Positions 23,662 through 33,020 of a stretch of DNA of 37,921 bases are shown piece by piece. The position numbers were made by a program, and so were the translations under genes. Numbering within the stretch: the first letter of the stretch is position 1; each line of letters starts with the position of its first letter. Origin of the DNA: an uncultured Lutibacter sp. (GTDB lineage Bacteria > Bacteroidota > Bacteroidia > Flavobacteriales > Flavobacteriaceae); the NCBI RefSeq assembly GCF_937891065.1, contig NZ_CALAEQ010000107.1, forward strand, positions 1 to 37,921. The letters run 5' to 3'. The notes under the pieces are model-generated. The model was not told the origin of the DNA. It did no database searches and worked only from the letters and a program-made list of their open reading frames with translations.

Positions 23662-26111
23662 TAATATAATTTTTTGAACTTAGTTGGATTTACTTCGTGC
23701 ATAATAGCATAAATAGATTCAAAAATATCTTCAGCATTTGGTTTTGAAAAATAATCGCCATCAGTACCATAAGCAGCTCTGTGTTCTTTTGCTGTTAAAG
23801 TAATTGGTTTGCTATCTAAATAGTCATAAGCGTTTTGCTTTTCTAAAATTTCATTTAACAAATAAGCTGAAGCTCCTCCAGGAACATCTTCATCAATAAT
23901 AATAAGTCTATTCGTTTTTTGGATACTTTTTACCACATCATGATTATTATCAAACGGGAGTAAACTTTGAGCATCAATAATTTCTATATCAATATCAACT
24001 TGTGCTAAATCATTTACTACATCTTGTACAATTTTTAAAGTTGAACCATAAGAAACAACTGTAATATCAGCACCTTCTTTTATAGTTTCAACAACCCCAA
24101 TTGGAGTTTTAAATTCACCAAAATTGTTAGGTAATTTTTCTTTAAGTCGGTAACCATTTAAATTTTCGACAATTAGTGCAGGTTCGTCACATTCTAATAA
24201 TGTATTGTAGAATCCAGCAGCTTTCGTCATATTTCTTGGAACTAAAATATTCATTCCTCTTAATGAATGTACAATTGCTCCCATTGGTGAACCAGAATGC
24301 CAAATTCCTTCTAATCTGTGCCCACGTGTTCTTATAATTAGGGGTGCTTTTTGTTTCCCAGCTGTTCTATAATGAAGTGTAGCTAAATCATCACTTAAAA
24401 TTTGTAAAGCATATAGTAAATAATCTAAATATTGAATTTCAGCAATTGGACGTAATCCTCTTAATGCCATTCCAATACCTTGTCCAACAATAGTAGCTTC
24501 TCTAATTCCTGTATCCGTAATTCTAAGTTCACCATATTTTTCTTGAAGACCTACTAATCCTTGATTTACATCACCAATATTTCCAGCGTCTTCACCAAAA
24601 ATAAATACATCGTTGTGTTTTGAAAAAAGGGTGTCAAAATTATCTTTTATAATAATTCGTCCATCAACTAGCTCAGCATTTTCACTGTAAGTTGGAAGTA
24701 CCTCTTTTGAAAGACTTACTTTTTTATCAGTTTGACTATATAAGTGAGAACTGTAACTTGGTTGTTTTGTTTTTATATAAGTAGTAATCCAATTTTGTAA
24801 TTGAGTTTTTTCAATTAAATTCTCATCTCTAACATACACAATAATTTTTCTAGCTGTAGATAAAAGATCTTTTCTTGAAGGTTCAAGAATTGACAATAAA
24901 TCATTTTTAAGTTTCAATATAAAAGCTTTGTTTTTGCTTTTTTCTGAAAGATTATTAAGAATATTAATTAATATGTTTTTTTCTTCTTTTATAGGATTTA
25001 AAAAAGCATTCCAAGCTTCTCTTCTGGCTTGACTTACTTCTTTTTTAGCGTCTTTTTCAATTTTAATTAATTCTTCTTCAGAATCTATAAACTTTAGGGT
25101 ATTGTTATTTTCATCTTGCAAATTAAATTCAATAATCCAATCACGCATTTTAACAATACAATCATTTTGTTTCTCCCAAATTAAACGTTCTTTACTTTTG
25201 TAGCGTTCGTGTGAGCCTGAGGTAGAATGACCTTGAGGTTGTGTTAAATCTTTTACGTGGATTAATACGGGAACATGTTCTTCACGAGCTATTTTAGAAG
25301 CTTTGCTATATACATCAATTAATTTAGGGTAGTCCCAACCTTTAACTACAAATATTTCATAACCATTAACTTCATTTTCTCTTTGAAATCCTTTTAAAAT
25401 TTCAGAAATACTCTCTTTTGTAGTTTGATATTTTGCCGGTACAGAAATACCAAAATCATCATCCCAAACATTAATAACCATAGGAACTTGTAATACACCT
25501 GCAGCGTTTATGGTTTCAAAAAATACACCTTCCGAAGTACTAGCGTTTCCAATGGTTCCCCAAGAAATTTCATTTCCATTGTTAGAGAACTTACTATTTT
25601 TTATTTCCGAAAGATTTCTATAAAGTTTTGATGCATATGCCAATCCTAACATGCGAGGCATTTGCCCTGCTGTTGGAGAAATATCACTACTTGAATTGTA
25701 TTGTTCAGTTAAGTTTTTAAAATGCCCTTTTTCATCTAAACTATGTGTAGCAAAATGGCCTCCCATTTGGCGTCCACCGGACATTGGATCAGCATTAATA
25801 TCAGCGTGAGCATATAAACCTGCAAAGAATTGTTGAGGTGTAAGTTCACCAATAGCCATCATAAAAGTTTGATCCCTATAATATCCTGATCTGAAATCAC
25901 CTTTTTTAAATGCCTTTGCCATTGCCAGCTGAGCTACTTCTTTTCCATCGCCAAAAATACCAAATTTAGCTTTACCTGTTAAAACTTCTCTACGACCTAT
26001 TAGACTACATTCTCTGCTTAATACAGCGATTTTATAATCTTGTAGTACTTCTTGTTTAAATTGATTAAAAGAAAGTGGTTCTAGGTTTGTAGATGAAGAT
26101 TTTACACTCAT
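23661..26111 (-). CDS. 2-oxoacid dehydrogenase E1, fused alpha and beta
   Basis: An 816-aa thiamine-diphosphate decarboxylase joining E1 alpha (about 20-400) and E1 beta (about 475-816). In other bacteria these are often two genes of branched-chain 2-oxoacid or pyruvate dehydrogenase complexes. In alpha, GRQMGGHF (113-120) and IGNASTSEGVFFETINAAG (187-205) align with the GDG/GEG..EG..E ThDP motif, but WDDDFGIS (216-223) stands where NNGYAIS is usual. Beta has FGEDAGNIGDVNQGL, TDTGIREATIVGQG and VVSYGSTLKIV. A branched-chain substrate is likely from the form of the family, yet not proven; no E2/E3 gene is in the window. The start is ATG at 26109-26111. Confidence 0.9.
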   Translation of the reverse strand: MSVKSSSTNLEPLSFNQFKQEVLQDYKIAVLSRECSLIGRREVLTGKAKFGIFGDGKEVAQLAMAKAFKKGDFRSGYYRDQTFMMAIGELTPQQFFAGLYAHADINADPMSGGRQMGGHFATHSLDEKGHFKNLTEQYNSSSDISPTAGQMPRMLGLAYASKLYRNLSEIKNSKFSNNGNEISWGTIGNASTSEGVFFETINAAGVLQVPMVINVWDDDFGISVPAKYQTTKESISEILKGFQRENEVNGYEIFVVKGWDYPKLIDVYSKASKIAREEHVPVLIHVKDLTQPQGHSTSGSHERYKSKERLIWEKQNDCIVKMRDWIIEFNLQDENNNTLKFIDSEEELIKIEKDAKKEVSQARREAWNAFLNPIKEEKNILINILNNLSEKSKNKAFILKLKNDLLSILEPSRKDLLSTARKIIVYVRDENLIEKTQLQNWITTYIKTKQPSYSSHLYSQTDKKVSLSKEVLPTYSENAELVDGRIIIKDNFDTLFSKHNDVFIFGEDAGNIGDVNQGLVGLQEKYGELRITDTGIREATIVGQGIGMALRGLRPIAEIQYLDYLLYALQILSDDLATLHYRTAGKQKAPLIIRTRGHRLEGIWHSGSPMGAIVHSLRGMNILVPRNMTKAAGFYNTLLECDEPALIVENLNGYRLKEKLPNNFGEFKTPIGVVETIKEGADITVVSYGSTLKIVQDVVNDLAQVDIDIEIIDAQSLLPFDNNHDVVKSIQKTNRLIIIDEDVPGGASAYLLNEILEKQNAYDYLDSKPITLTAKEHRAAYGTDGDYFSKPNAEDIFESIYAIMHEVNPTKFKKLY

Positions 26112-26134
26112 ATTTTTGATTTTTTTTAGTTTTG

Positions 26135-26142
26135 CAAACTTA
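26135..26142 (-). promoter_or_regulatory. -7 promoter box of E1 gene
   Basis: Minus-strand TAAGTTTG fits TAnnTTTG exactly, 23 bases upstream of the ATG. Just upstream lies an AT-only hairpin (26145-26154 with 26158-26167, loop GAA), which may be a terminator remnant of the preceding gene or an upstream element. No clear -33 TTG is visible. Confidence 0.55.
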
Positions 26143-26268
26143 CAATTTTTAAATGAAATTTAAAAATCACTAGTAAAAGTTGAATTAAACTTAAAAATTC
26201 AGTTAAAAATATTGATAAACTTGTGAATTATTTAATGATTTTTAAAAAGTGGGATGATAATCTTTAAT

Positions 26269-29082
26269 TTAATAAAATCCTCTTTTTACAAAATTATAAA
26301 TTCTTTTGGGATTTATAACCAATACAAATCTTATTTTAGAACTATAACTTGGTTGAGATATTTCCCATCCTAAATTTGAATGTAGCGGGAAATAGACTTC
26401 TAAGATATCTTGTATAAAATTCAAACGTAAGCCGTTTTCATGAGCAAAATATACTTTTTGATTTTTGTTTTTCACAAAACCTACATCATTATATACTTCA
26501 AGCCACCTCCATAATCCAACACTAGTGTTTATAGTACTTAGCCATTCATTTCCGTAGGCAACAGGTAGTTTGGATTTAAAACCACCTTCGTTAATAATAA
26601 CTTGTTGGCTGAAAAAACCTGAAGTTTCTGATCTTCCTAAATAATCATATTGGAATAAATAATCGCTAGGTCTATCTAGTGCGAAACTAAAAAAATCTGA
26701 TTCGGTTTTGTTACTTAAAAAAGCACCGGCAAAAATTCTAAAATCAAATTGTCTATTTGTATCGGTAAGTTTTCTGTAATGACCAGTTAATGAAATTTTG
26801 CTGAATTTTTCAGATACTTGAATTCCAGTTGAAAATCGTACATCCTCAATAATTTCAGGTTTTGAATAACCATAACTTAAATTGAAAACTTTGTATTTGT
26901 TTGATTCACGATATTCAATTTGGGTGGGTGATTTTTCACGATCCACTAATGTATAAGATGCAGAAATGGCATTACTACTAACATCTCTTAAACTTTTTCG
27001 TTTAAATTCAAGTAAAGCAAAAGGAGTAAGAGTATTATATGATAAGTCTTCTGCATAATGAAAACTACTACCAAAGATTCCAGCTACAAATTTATTTACT
27101 TTTTTATCTTCAGGAAGGTATTCATATTTTAATGCAAAAGACCCTGAAAGTGTTTTGCTAGTTGTTCCATATGAAGGTGTTACTTTATAATTGAAACTTT
27201 TATCTAATATTGTTTTATTTGACAGCGTTAAACCTAAAACAGCGCCATCATAGTAATTATATCTAAACTCAGGTGTGTAAAAAAATTGATTGTAATATGG
27301 GTTTTCAATATCTTTCATGAATTTTAATTGAAAAGGTCTATTGAATATTTTTTTATCAACACTTTTCCAATTATTTCTCAAATTAAACTCTGGTAAAAGT
27401 GATTCATAATTTAGAGAGAGTTTATCAAATCCGTTTTTAGGAATTGTAATTTTTGAAATTGAATCAATTCCTGTTAGCCATTTAGTGAATTTAATTTCTT
27501 TATTATTAATTCCGTAGAGCTGAATAGGGGTAGTAAAACTTCTTTTATTTAAAATAGTGACATCTAATGAATCCTTGTTTTTAGTAATTTTTTGAATGGT
27601 ATAGTCTACCTTTTTATTGGTTTTTAAATATTCATTTTCAAACCAAGAAATGTCTTTTTCTGTTTTTGATTTTAAAAAATCAATAAACGAATTACTCTGA
27701 ACTTTAATACCTGAATTTTTATTAGAAAAATCCCAAATAATGGATGGCATGGAATTGTCTTCTAAATAAGTTTCTAAATATTTTATACCTAAACCAGCCT
27801 TATATTTGTTAACAATTTTTCTATTAAAATTGGAAAGAGAATCTGCATGGGTAGTTAAAGGTTGATCTATATTTTTTCGTGCAGCAAATTGGTAAACAAA
27901 AGGATATTTTTCGTTAAAGTTAATTTTAGCTAAATTAAAACCTTTAATACCCCATACTTCTGAAATATTTCCAATAGCTTTAACTTCAGGGTAATATCGT
28001 TCTACATACTTAATCATTAAATAAGTTTGTAAACCATCTGCTAACCAATAATCTTCTCTTTTGTTAAATAAAAAGAGTTCATCAATATATTTTTTTGATA
28101 GTACTTTAAATTGTTGAATATCCCATTCAAAAGCATCGCTATAAGCAGCTAAAAAAGAAGGGAGTTGGTTAAACCCATACACGGGGTTTTTATCATAATC
28201 TATTTTATTTATCAATAATTTTTCATTTGGAAATTTCCCTAAAAATGTTTGAATAAAATAGAACTCTCTTTTTAAAATACTATACTTAAGATTGTAATCT
28301 AGTTTTTCAGAATCTAAGTTTGTAGTTATTAAAATATCTTCAAAATTATAATGAATAAAATTATTATTTTTAGTGATATTTAATTCAATATCTAATCTGT
28401 TTTTACCAACTAAATTGTAGATATTAAAGTTCTCATCAGATATGACTGATGATGTTAAATTAGAATTCACCTCATACTCTTTTGGAACTTTAAGATTGAT
28501 CTGATAATTAGTAAAATCAATATACAAATCATCCATATCCAGATTGTTATAAGTTTGCCAATCTGTACTAAAATTCGCTGGAGCTAAATACCAATATTTT
28601 AAATTATAACTGAAATAGCTTGCACCATAACTAGTGAATTTGTCATTAGGAATTTTAACAATATAGGTTGCTGTTATTTTTACTGAATCATCAGGATTCA
28701 AAGGTTGAATTAAATTTACTTTTAAAATATCTGGATTTTCATCCGTAATTTCCCAAGTGGCATTATCATAATTTACAGAAATACTGTTTATAGTTGTATT
28801 TCCTCTATTTTTTTCATTCGTAAAATGAAATGATTTTGAATAATTTTCTATAAAACGCTTTGCTAAGGGTGTATTTTTGTCTTTGTAAGCATTTGCCCAA
28901 TTATGAAAATAGACCTCATTTAAAATGCTATCTGATTTATTATAAAAAGTGGTTTCTTGTTTAATTTTAAGTTCGTTTGTTTCAATATTTAAAGTTGCAG
29001 AAATACTAATGTTGTTAGTTTGTGCATATGCAAACAAACTAACAAAATAAGTTAAAACAATTAAAAATAGATTCTTTTTCAA
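26269..29082 (-). CDS. M1-peptidase-like protein fused to outer-membrane barrel
   Basis: A 937-aa exported protein. A signal peptide covers residues 1-20 (ending FAYAQ). About 21-520 resembles the M1 aminopeptidase fold: a beta-rich N-domain, YGFNQLPSF at 302-310 in the place of GxMEN, and YWLADGLQTYL at 345-355 in the place of WLNEGFAxY. No HExxH occurs anywhere in the protein, and the Glu ligand is Asp349, so the site looks inactive. About 585-937 is rich in alternating aromatic strands and ends in RGFY, suggesting an outer-membrane beta-barrel with a C-terminal aromatic. A role in surface peptide binding or barrel assembly is only a guess. The start is TTG at 29080-29082, supported by the signal peptide that follows. 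It begins 10 bases after the LOG-family stop. Confidence 0.8.
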   Translation of the reverse strand: MKKNLFLIVLTYFVSLFAYAQTNNISISATLNIETNELKIKQETTFYNKSDSILNEVYFHNWANAYKDKNTPLAKRFIENYSKSFHFTNEKNRGNTTINSISVNYDNATWEITDENPDILKVNLIQPLNPDDSVKITATYIVKIPNDKFTSYGASYFSYNLKYWYLAPANFSTDWQTYNNLDMDDLYIDFTNYQINLKVPKEYEVNSNLTSSVISDENFNIYNLVGKNRLDIELNITKNNNFIHYNFEDILITTNLDSEKLDYNLKYSILKREFYFIQTFLGKFPNEKLLINKIDYDKNPVYGFNQLPSFLAAYSDAFEWDIQQFKVLSKKYIDELFLFNKREDYWLADGLQTYLMIKYVERYYPEVKAIGNISEVWGIKGFNLAKINFNEKYPFVYQFAARKNIDQPLTTHADSLSNFNRKIVNKYKAGLGIKYLETYLEDNSMPSIIWDFSNKNSGIKVQSNSFIDFLKSKTEKDISWFENEYLKTNKKVDYTIQKITKNKDSLDVTILNKRSFTTPIQLYGINNKEIKFTKWLTGIDSISKITIPKNGFDKLSLNYESLLPEFNLRNNWKSVDKKIFNRPFQLKFMKDIENPYYNQFFYTPEFRYNYYDGAVLGLTLSNKTILDKSFNYKVTPSYGTTSKTLSGSFALKYEYLPEDKKVNKFVAGIFGSSFHYAEDLSYNTLTPFALLEFKRKSLRDVSSNAISASYTLVDREKSPTQIEYRESNKYKVFNLSYGYSKPEIIEDVRFSTGIQVSEKFSKISLTGHYRKLTDTNRQFDFRIFAGAFLSNKTESDFFSFALDRPSDYLFQYDYLGRSETSGFFSQQVIINEGGFKSKLPVAYGNEWLSTINTSVGLWRWLEVYNDVGFVKNKNQKVYFAHENGLRLNFIQDILEVYFPLHSNLGWEISQPSYSSKIRFVLVINPKRIYNFVKRGFY

Positions 29083-29092
29083 GCTAGTAATA

Positions 29093-29803
29093 TTAAAAAT
29101 TTGGACTTAAACTGTATTTTTTATAGAAAGTGTCTATCACTTCTAAAACTTCATCTTCTGTATCAACAATTGAGATTAGATCTAAATCTTTTGGACTAAT
29201 ATTTCCTTCTTCAAGTAAGGTGCTTTCTATCCAGTCCATTAGGCCAGTCCAAAATTTTCTTCCAACTAAAATAATAGGAAATTTTCCAATTTTTTTTGTT
29301 TGTATTAATGTAATTGCTTCAAAAAGTTCGTCCATAGTTCCAAAACCACCTGGCATTACAACAAAACCTTGAGAGTATTTAACAAACATTACTTTTCGAA
29401 CAAAAAAGTAGTCAAAATCTAAGCTTTTATCGGAATCTATATATGGATTGTCATGTTGTTCAAAAGGCAATTCAATATTCAATCCAACTGATATTCCTTT
29501 TCCTCTTTTTGCACCTTTGTTACCAGCTTCCATAATTCCAGGACCACCACCAGTAACAACTCCATAGCCGTGTTGTGTTAATTCATAAGCAATGCTTTCA
29601 GCCAATTTATAATATTTATGGTCCGGTTTTGTACGTGCAGAACCAAAAATAGTTACACAAGGACCAATTTTTCCTAAACGTTCAAATCCATCAACAAACT
29701 CAGCCATTATTTTAAATATAGCCCAGGAATCGTTGGTTTTAATTTCGTTCCAAGTTTTTTGTTTAAATTTTTCTCGTATTTTTTTTTCTTCGTTAGGTAT
29801 CAT
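29093..29803 (-). CDS. LOG family Rossmann-fold protein (TIGR00730)
   Basis: A 236-aa cytoplasmic protein of the lysine-decarboxylase-like/LOG family. The signature MPGGFGTMDEL (150-160) and TGGGPGIMEAGNKGA (84-98) contain the nucleotide-binding and catalytic residues. Plant and fungal members release free cytokinin from cytokinin riboside monophosphate, and many bacterial members hydrolyse nucleotide 5'-monophosphates such as AMP. Here a nucleotide phosphoribohydrolase role is likely. An N-terminal extension of about 45 residues precedes the Rossmann core. It lies between uvrA (53 bases away) and the M1-like gene (10 bases). Confidence 0.92.
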   Translation of the reverse strand: MIPNEEKKIREKFKQKTWNEIKTNDSWAIFKIMAEFVDGFERLGKIGPCVTIFGSARTKPDHKYYKLAESIAYELTQHGYGVVTGGGPGIMEAGNKGAKRGKGISVGLNIELPFEQHDNPYIDSDKSLDFDYFFVRKVMFVKYSQGFVVMPGGFGTMDELFEAITLIQTKKIGKFPIILVGRKFWTGLMDWIESTLLEEGNISPKDLDLISIVDTEDEVLEVIDTFYKKYSLSPNF

Positions 29804-29856
29804 ATATTTCTGAATATCAATTTTGCTGCTAATTAACAGTTTTTTTTATTAGTTTT

Positions 29857-32682
29857 CTAATTTAATTCTTTTTTTAAGAATTGTGCAGTATAACTTTTTT
29901 TATGTGTACTTACTTCTTCTGGAGTCCCAAAACAAATTAATTGCCCACCATTTTTACCACCTTCCATTCCAATATCAATAACGTGATCTGCTAGTTTTAC
30001 AACATCTAAATTATGCTCTATAACAAGAAGCGTATTCCCTTTATTGGTTAATTTATTTAAAACTTCCATTAATACACGAATATCTTCAAAATGAAGTCCT
30101 GTAGTTGGTTCATCTAAAATATAAAAAGTATTTCCGGTATCTCTTTTAGATAATTCTGAAGCTAATTTTATACGCTGTGCTTCACCACCAGAAAGTGTTG
30201 TAGATTGCTGACCAAGTGTAATGTAACCTAGGCCTACATCGTGAATTGTTTTTAGACTACGGTATATTTTAGGAATGTTTTCAAAAAATTCAACAGCATC
30301 ATCAATTGTCATATTTAAAACATCTGAAATCGATTTCCCTTTGTATCTAATTTCTAACGTTTCTCTATTAAAACGTTTGCCTTGGCAAGTTTCACATTCA
30401 ACATGAACATCAGGTAAAAAATTCATTTCAATAACGCGAACTCCACCACCTTGGCAAGTTTCGCATCTTCCACCTTTTACATTAAATGAGAATCTTCCAG
30501 GTTTGTATCCTCTAATAGATGCTTCACTTGTTTTTGCATATAAACTTCTAATTTCGCTAAATACCCCAGTATAAGTTGCTGGGTTTGAACGTGGTGTTCT
30601 ACCAATTGGCGATTGGTCAATTGCAATTACTTTATCTATGTGTTCTAACCCTTTGATAGATTTATAAGGCATTGGTTTTTTAACTCCTCGGTAAATATGT
30701 TTATTTAATATTGGGTACAGTGTTTCATTTATTAATGTAGATTTTCCACTTCCAGAAACACCAGTTACACAAATAAGTTTTCCTAGAGGAAAATCAACAG
30801 TCAAATTTTTTAAATTGTTTCCAGTTGCACCAGATAATGTAATGGTATGTCCATTTCCTTTTCTTCTTTTTTTAGGAACTTCAATTTTTTTTGTGCCATT
30901 TAAATAATCGGCTGTTAATGTTTTATGTTGTTTTAATTCGGCAAAAGTTCCTTCACTCACAATTTCACCTCCAAAATGACCAGCGCCAGGACCTATATCT
31001 ATTACATAATCAGCATGTTCAATCATATCTTTATCATGCTCAACAACAATAATAGAATTTCCAACATCTCGTAAAGCAATTAAAGAATTTATTAATTTTT
31101 TATTGTCTCGTTGATGCAAACCAATACTAGGTTCATCTAAAATATAAAGTACACCAACTAATTGAGAACCAATTTGCGTTGCTAATCTAATGCGCTGTGC
31201 TTCGCCACCGGATAATGATTTTGAGCTTCTATCAAGCATTAAATAATCCAAACCAACATTTAATAAAAATTGGATTCTTGTTCTAATTTCTTTTAATATT
31301 TCTGAAGCTATTTTTAGTTGTTTACTATTTAATTTTTCTTCAATTGTAGCAAACCATTCTGCCAATTCTGAAATGTCTAATTGTGCTAAATCAGAGATGT
31401 TTTTTTCGTTTATTTTAAAATATAAAGCTTCTTTTTTGAGTCGTTTTCCGTTACAGGTCTCACAATTTATTTCATCCATAAACTCTTTAGCCCATCGTTT
31501 AATTGAAGTAGATTCACTTAAATTATACTGACTTTCAATAAAGCTAATAATTCCTTCAAAATCAATTTCATAAGTACGAGTTACACCCATTACTTTGGAA
31601 TCTATTTTAAATTTCTCATTTCCACCGTTTAAAATGATTTCTAATGCTTCTTTTGGAATTTTTGAAATAGGATCGGTTAATTGAAATTTATAACGATCGG
31701 CAATTAATTGAAGTTGTTTAAAAATCCAACTTGTTTTTTGTTCACCAATAGGTACAATTCCACCACTTTTTATGGAAAGTTTTGTATTAGGAATTATTTT
31801 TTGAAGATTAACTTTATTTGTTTTTCCTAACCCATTACAGGTTTCACAGGCTCCTTTTGGGGAATTAAACGAAAAATTATTAGGTTCTGGGTTTGGATAA
31901 GAAATACCAGTTTCTGGACACATTAAATCACGACTAAAATACCGAGGAATATTAGTTTCATGTTCTAAAACCATTAAAATATTTTCACCAGAGTATAAAG
32001 CTGTTGTAATGGTTTCTTCTAGCCTTTTTTCAGAAGCACTATTTACCAATAATCGATCAATTACAATTTCAATATCATGCATTTTGTAACGATCTAAACG
32101 CATTCCTTTTTCAATATCTACAATCTCTCCATCTACACGAACTTTAACAAAACCTTGTTTAGCAATTTGTTCAAAAAGTTCACGATAATGCCCTTTCCTT
32201 GATTTTATGATTGGCGCAAGTATTACAATTTTTTTATCTTCAAAATCTTTTAAAATAAGTTCTTTTATTTGCTCATCACTATAACTCACCATCTTTTTAT
32301 TGGTATTATAGGAATAAGCATCACCTGCACGCGCAAATAATAATCGTAAAAAATCGTAAATTTCGGTAATAGTACCAACCGTAGAGCGCGGACTTTTATT
32401 CGTTGTTTTTTGCTCAATTGAAATTACAGGTGAAAGTCCATCTATTTTGTCAACATCAGGTCGTTCTAATCCACCTAAAAATTGACGCGCATAAGCTGAA
32501 AAAGTTTCAATATACCTTCGCTGACCTTCAGCATAAATGGTATCAAAAGCTAATGATGATTTTCCGCTACCGCTTAAACCAGTAATTACTACCAGTTTTT
32601 CTCTGGGAATGCGAACATCAATATTTTTTAAATTATGAACTCGCGCTCCAAGAATTTCAATATACTCTTCGTGTTTTATCAT
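29857..32682 (-). CDS. uvrA: Excinuclease ABC subunit A
   Basis: The damage-recognition ATPase of nucleotide excision repair, 941 aa. It has two ABC modules: Walker A GLSGSGKS at 35-42 with SGGEAQRIRLA near the middle, and GVSGSGKSTLI with SGGEAQRIKLA near the end. Zinc fingers are seen in the CETCNG and CETCQGGG segments, and Walker B pairs in ILDEPSIGLHQ and ILDEPTTGLH. A TTG at 32703 would add seven residues, but it overlaps a consensus -7 box, so ATG at 32680-32682 (MIKHEEYIEI) is the better start. It is the first gene of a minus-strand run with the LOG-family gene. Confidence 0.97.
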   Translation of the reverse strand: MIKHEEYIEILGARVHNLKNIDVRIPREKLVVITGLSGSGKSSLAFDTIYAEGQRRYIETFSAYARQFLGGLERPDVDKIDGLSPVISIEQKTTNKSPRSTVGTITEIYDFLRLLFARAGDAYSYNTNKKMVSYSDEQIKELILKDFEDKKIVILAPIIKSRKGHYRELFEQIAKQGFVKVRVDGEIVDIEKGMRLDRYKMHDIEIVIDRLLVNSASEKRLEETITTALYSGENILMVLEHETNIPRYFSRDLMCPETGISYPNPEPNNFSFNSPKGACETCNGLGKTNKVNLQKIIPNTKLSIKSGGIVPIGEQKTSWIFKQLQLIADRYKFQLTDPISKIPKEALEIILNGGNEKFKIDSKVMGVTRTYEIDFEGIISFIESQYNLSESTSIKRWAKEFMDEINCETCNGKRLKKEALYFKINEKNISDLAQLDISELAEWFATIEEKLNSKQLKIASEILKEIRTRIQFLLNVGLDYLMLDRSSKSLSGGEAQRIRLATQIGSQLVGVLYILDEPSIGLHQRDNKKLINSLIALRDVGNSIIVVEHDKDMIEHADYVIDIGPGAGHFGGEIVSEGTFAELKQHKTLTADYLNGTKKIEVPKKRRKGNGHTITLSGATGNNLKNLTVDFPLGKLICVTGVSGSGKSTLINETLYPILNKHIYRGVKKPMPYKSIKGLEHIDKVIAIDQSPIGRTPRSNPATYTGVFSEIRSLYAKTSEASIRGYKPGRFSFNVKGGRCETCQGGGVRVIEMNFLPDVHVECETCQGKRFNRETLEIRYKGKSISDVLNMTIDDAVEFFENIPKIYRSLKTIHDVGLGYITLGQQSTTLSGGEAQRIKLASELSKRDTGNTFYILDEPTTGLHFEDIRVLMEVLNKLTNKGNTLLVIEHNLDVVKLADHVIDIGMEGGKNGGQLICFGTPEEVSTHKKSYTAQFLKKELN

Positions 32683-32700
32683 TAGATTTTTGGAAAGTTG

Positions 32701-32708
32701 CAAAGTTA
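32701..32708 (-). promoter_or_regulatory. -7 promoter box of uvrA
   Basis: Minus-strand TAACTTTG matches TAnnTTTG, 18 bases upstream of the uvrA ATG. It gives a very short leader and argues against the in-frame TTG at 32703 as start. A -33 TTG at the normal distance is not seen; one lies closer. Confidence 0.5.
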
Positions 32709-32792
32709 AAAAAATGTAACTACAATTTTGGTAAAGACGTATATCTTATTTTGAAAATTAGTATATTGCGTTAAAATTATAGGCTTTTGAAG

Positions 32793-33014
32793 ATGATTGA
32801 TTCATTACGACATTATTTTGAAAAACACGGATTTGCAGTTTCATCAAGATTTGCAGATAGATTAGGCATGAGAGTGTCTAATGTGCGCTTATTTTTTATA
32901 TATATATCGTTTGTGACGTTTGGGTTTTCCTTCGGAATATATTTAACGTTGGCCTTTTTGCTTCGATTGAAAGATATGATTTACACCAAAAGAAATTCAG
33001 TATTTGATCTTTAA
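32793..33014 (+). CDS. Small PspC-domain membrane protein
   Basis: A 73-aa protein. Residues 1-30 form a soluble part (DSLRHYFEKHGFAVSSRFADRLGMRVSNVRL), followed by one long hydrophobic segment (about 31-57) and a short basic tail. The order of a helix ending in R-x-S-x-V-R and a single membrane span matches the PspC domain, linked in other bacteria to envelope stress sensing. A TTG at 32787 would add two residues; ATG at 32793 is preferred. The potassium-channel gene starts 6 bases after its stop, so the two are one unit. Confidence 0.8.
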   Translation: MIDSLRHYFEKHGFAVSSRFADRLGMRVSNVRLFFIYISFVTFGFSFGIYLTLAFLLRLKDMIYTKRNSVFDL

Positions 33015-33020
33015 TAAATT

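Noticed and set aside
26269-29082. HENGL in the M1-like protein as a possible zinc motif
   Set aside because: It lacks the second His of HExxH and lies in the barrel half, far from the M1-like region.
32683-32703. Seven-residue extension of UvrA from TTG
   Set aside because: It overlaps a consensus -7 promoter box; the internal ATG gives the usual N-terminus.
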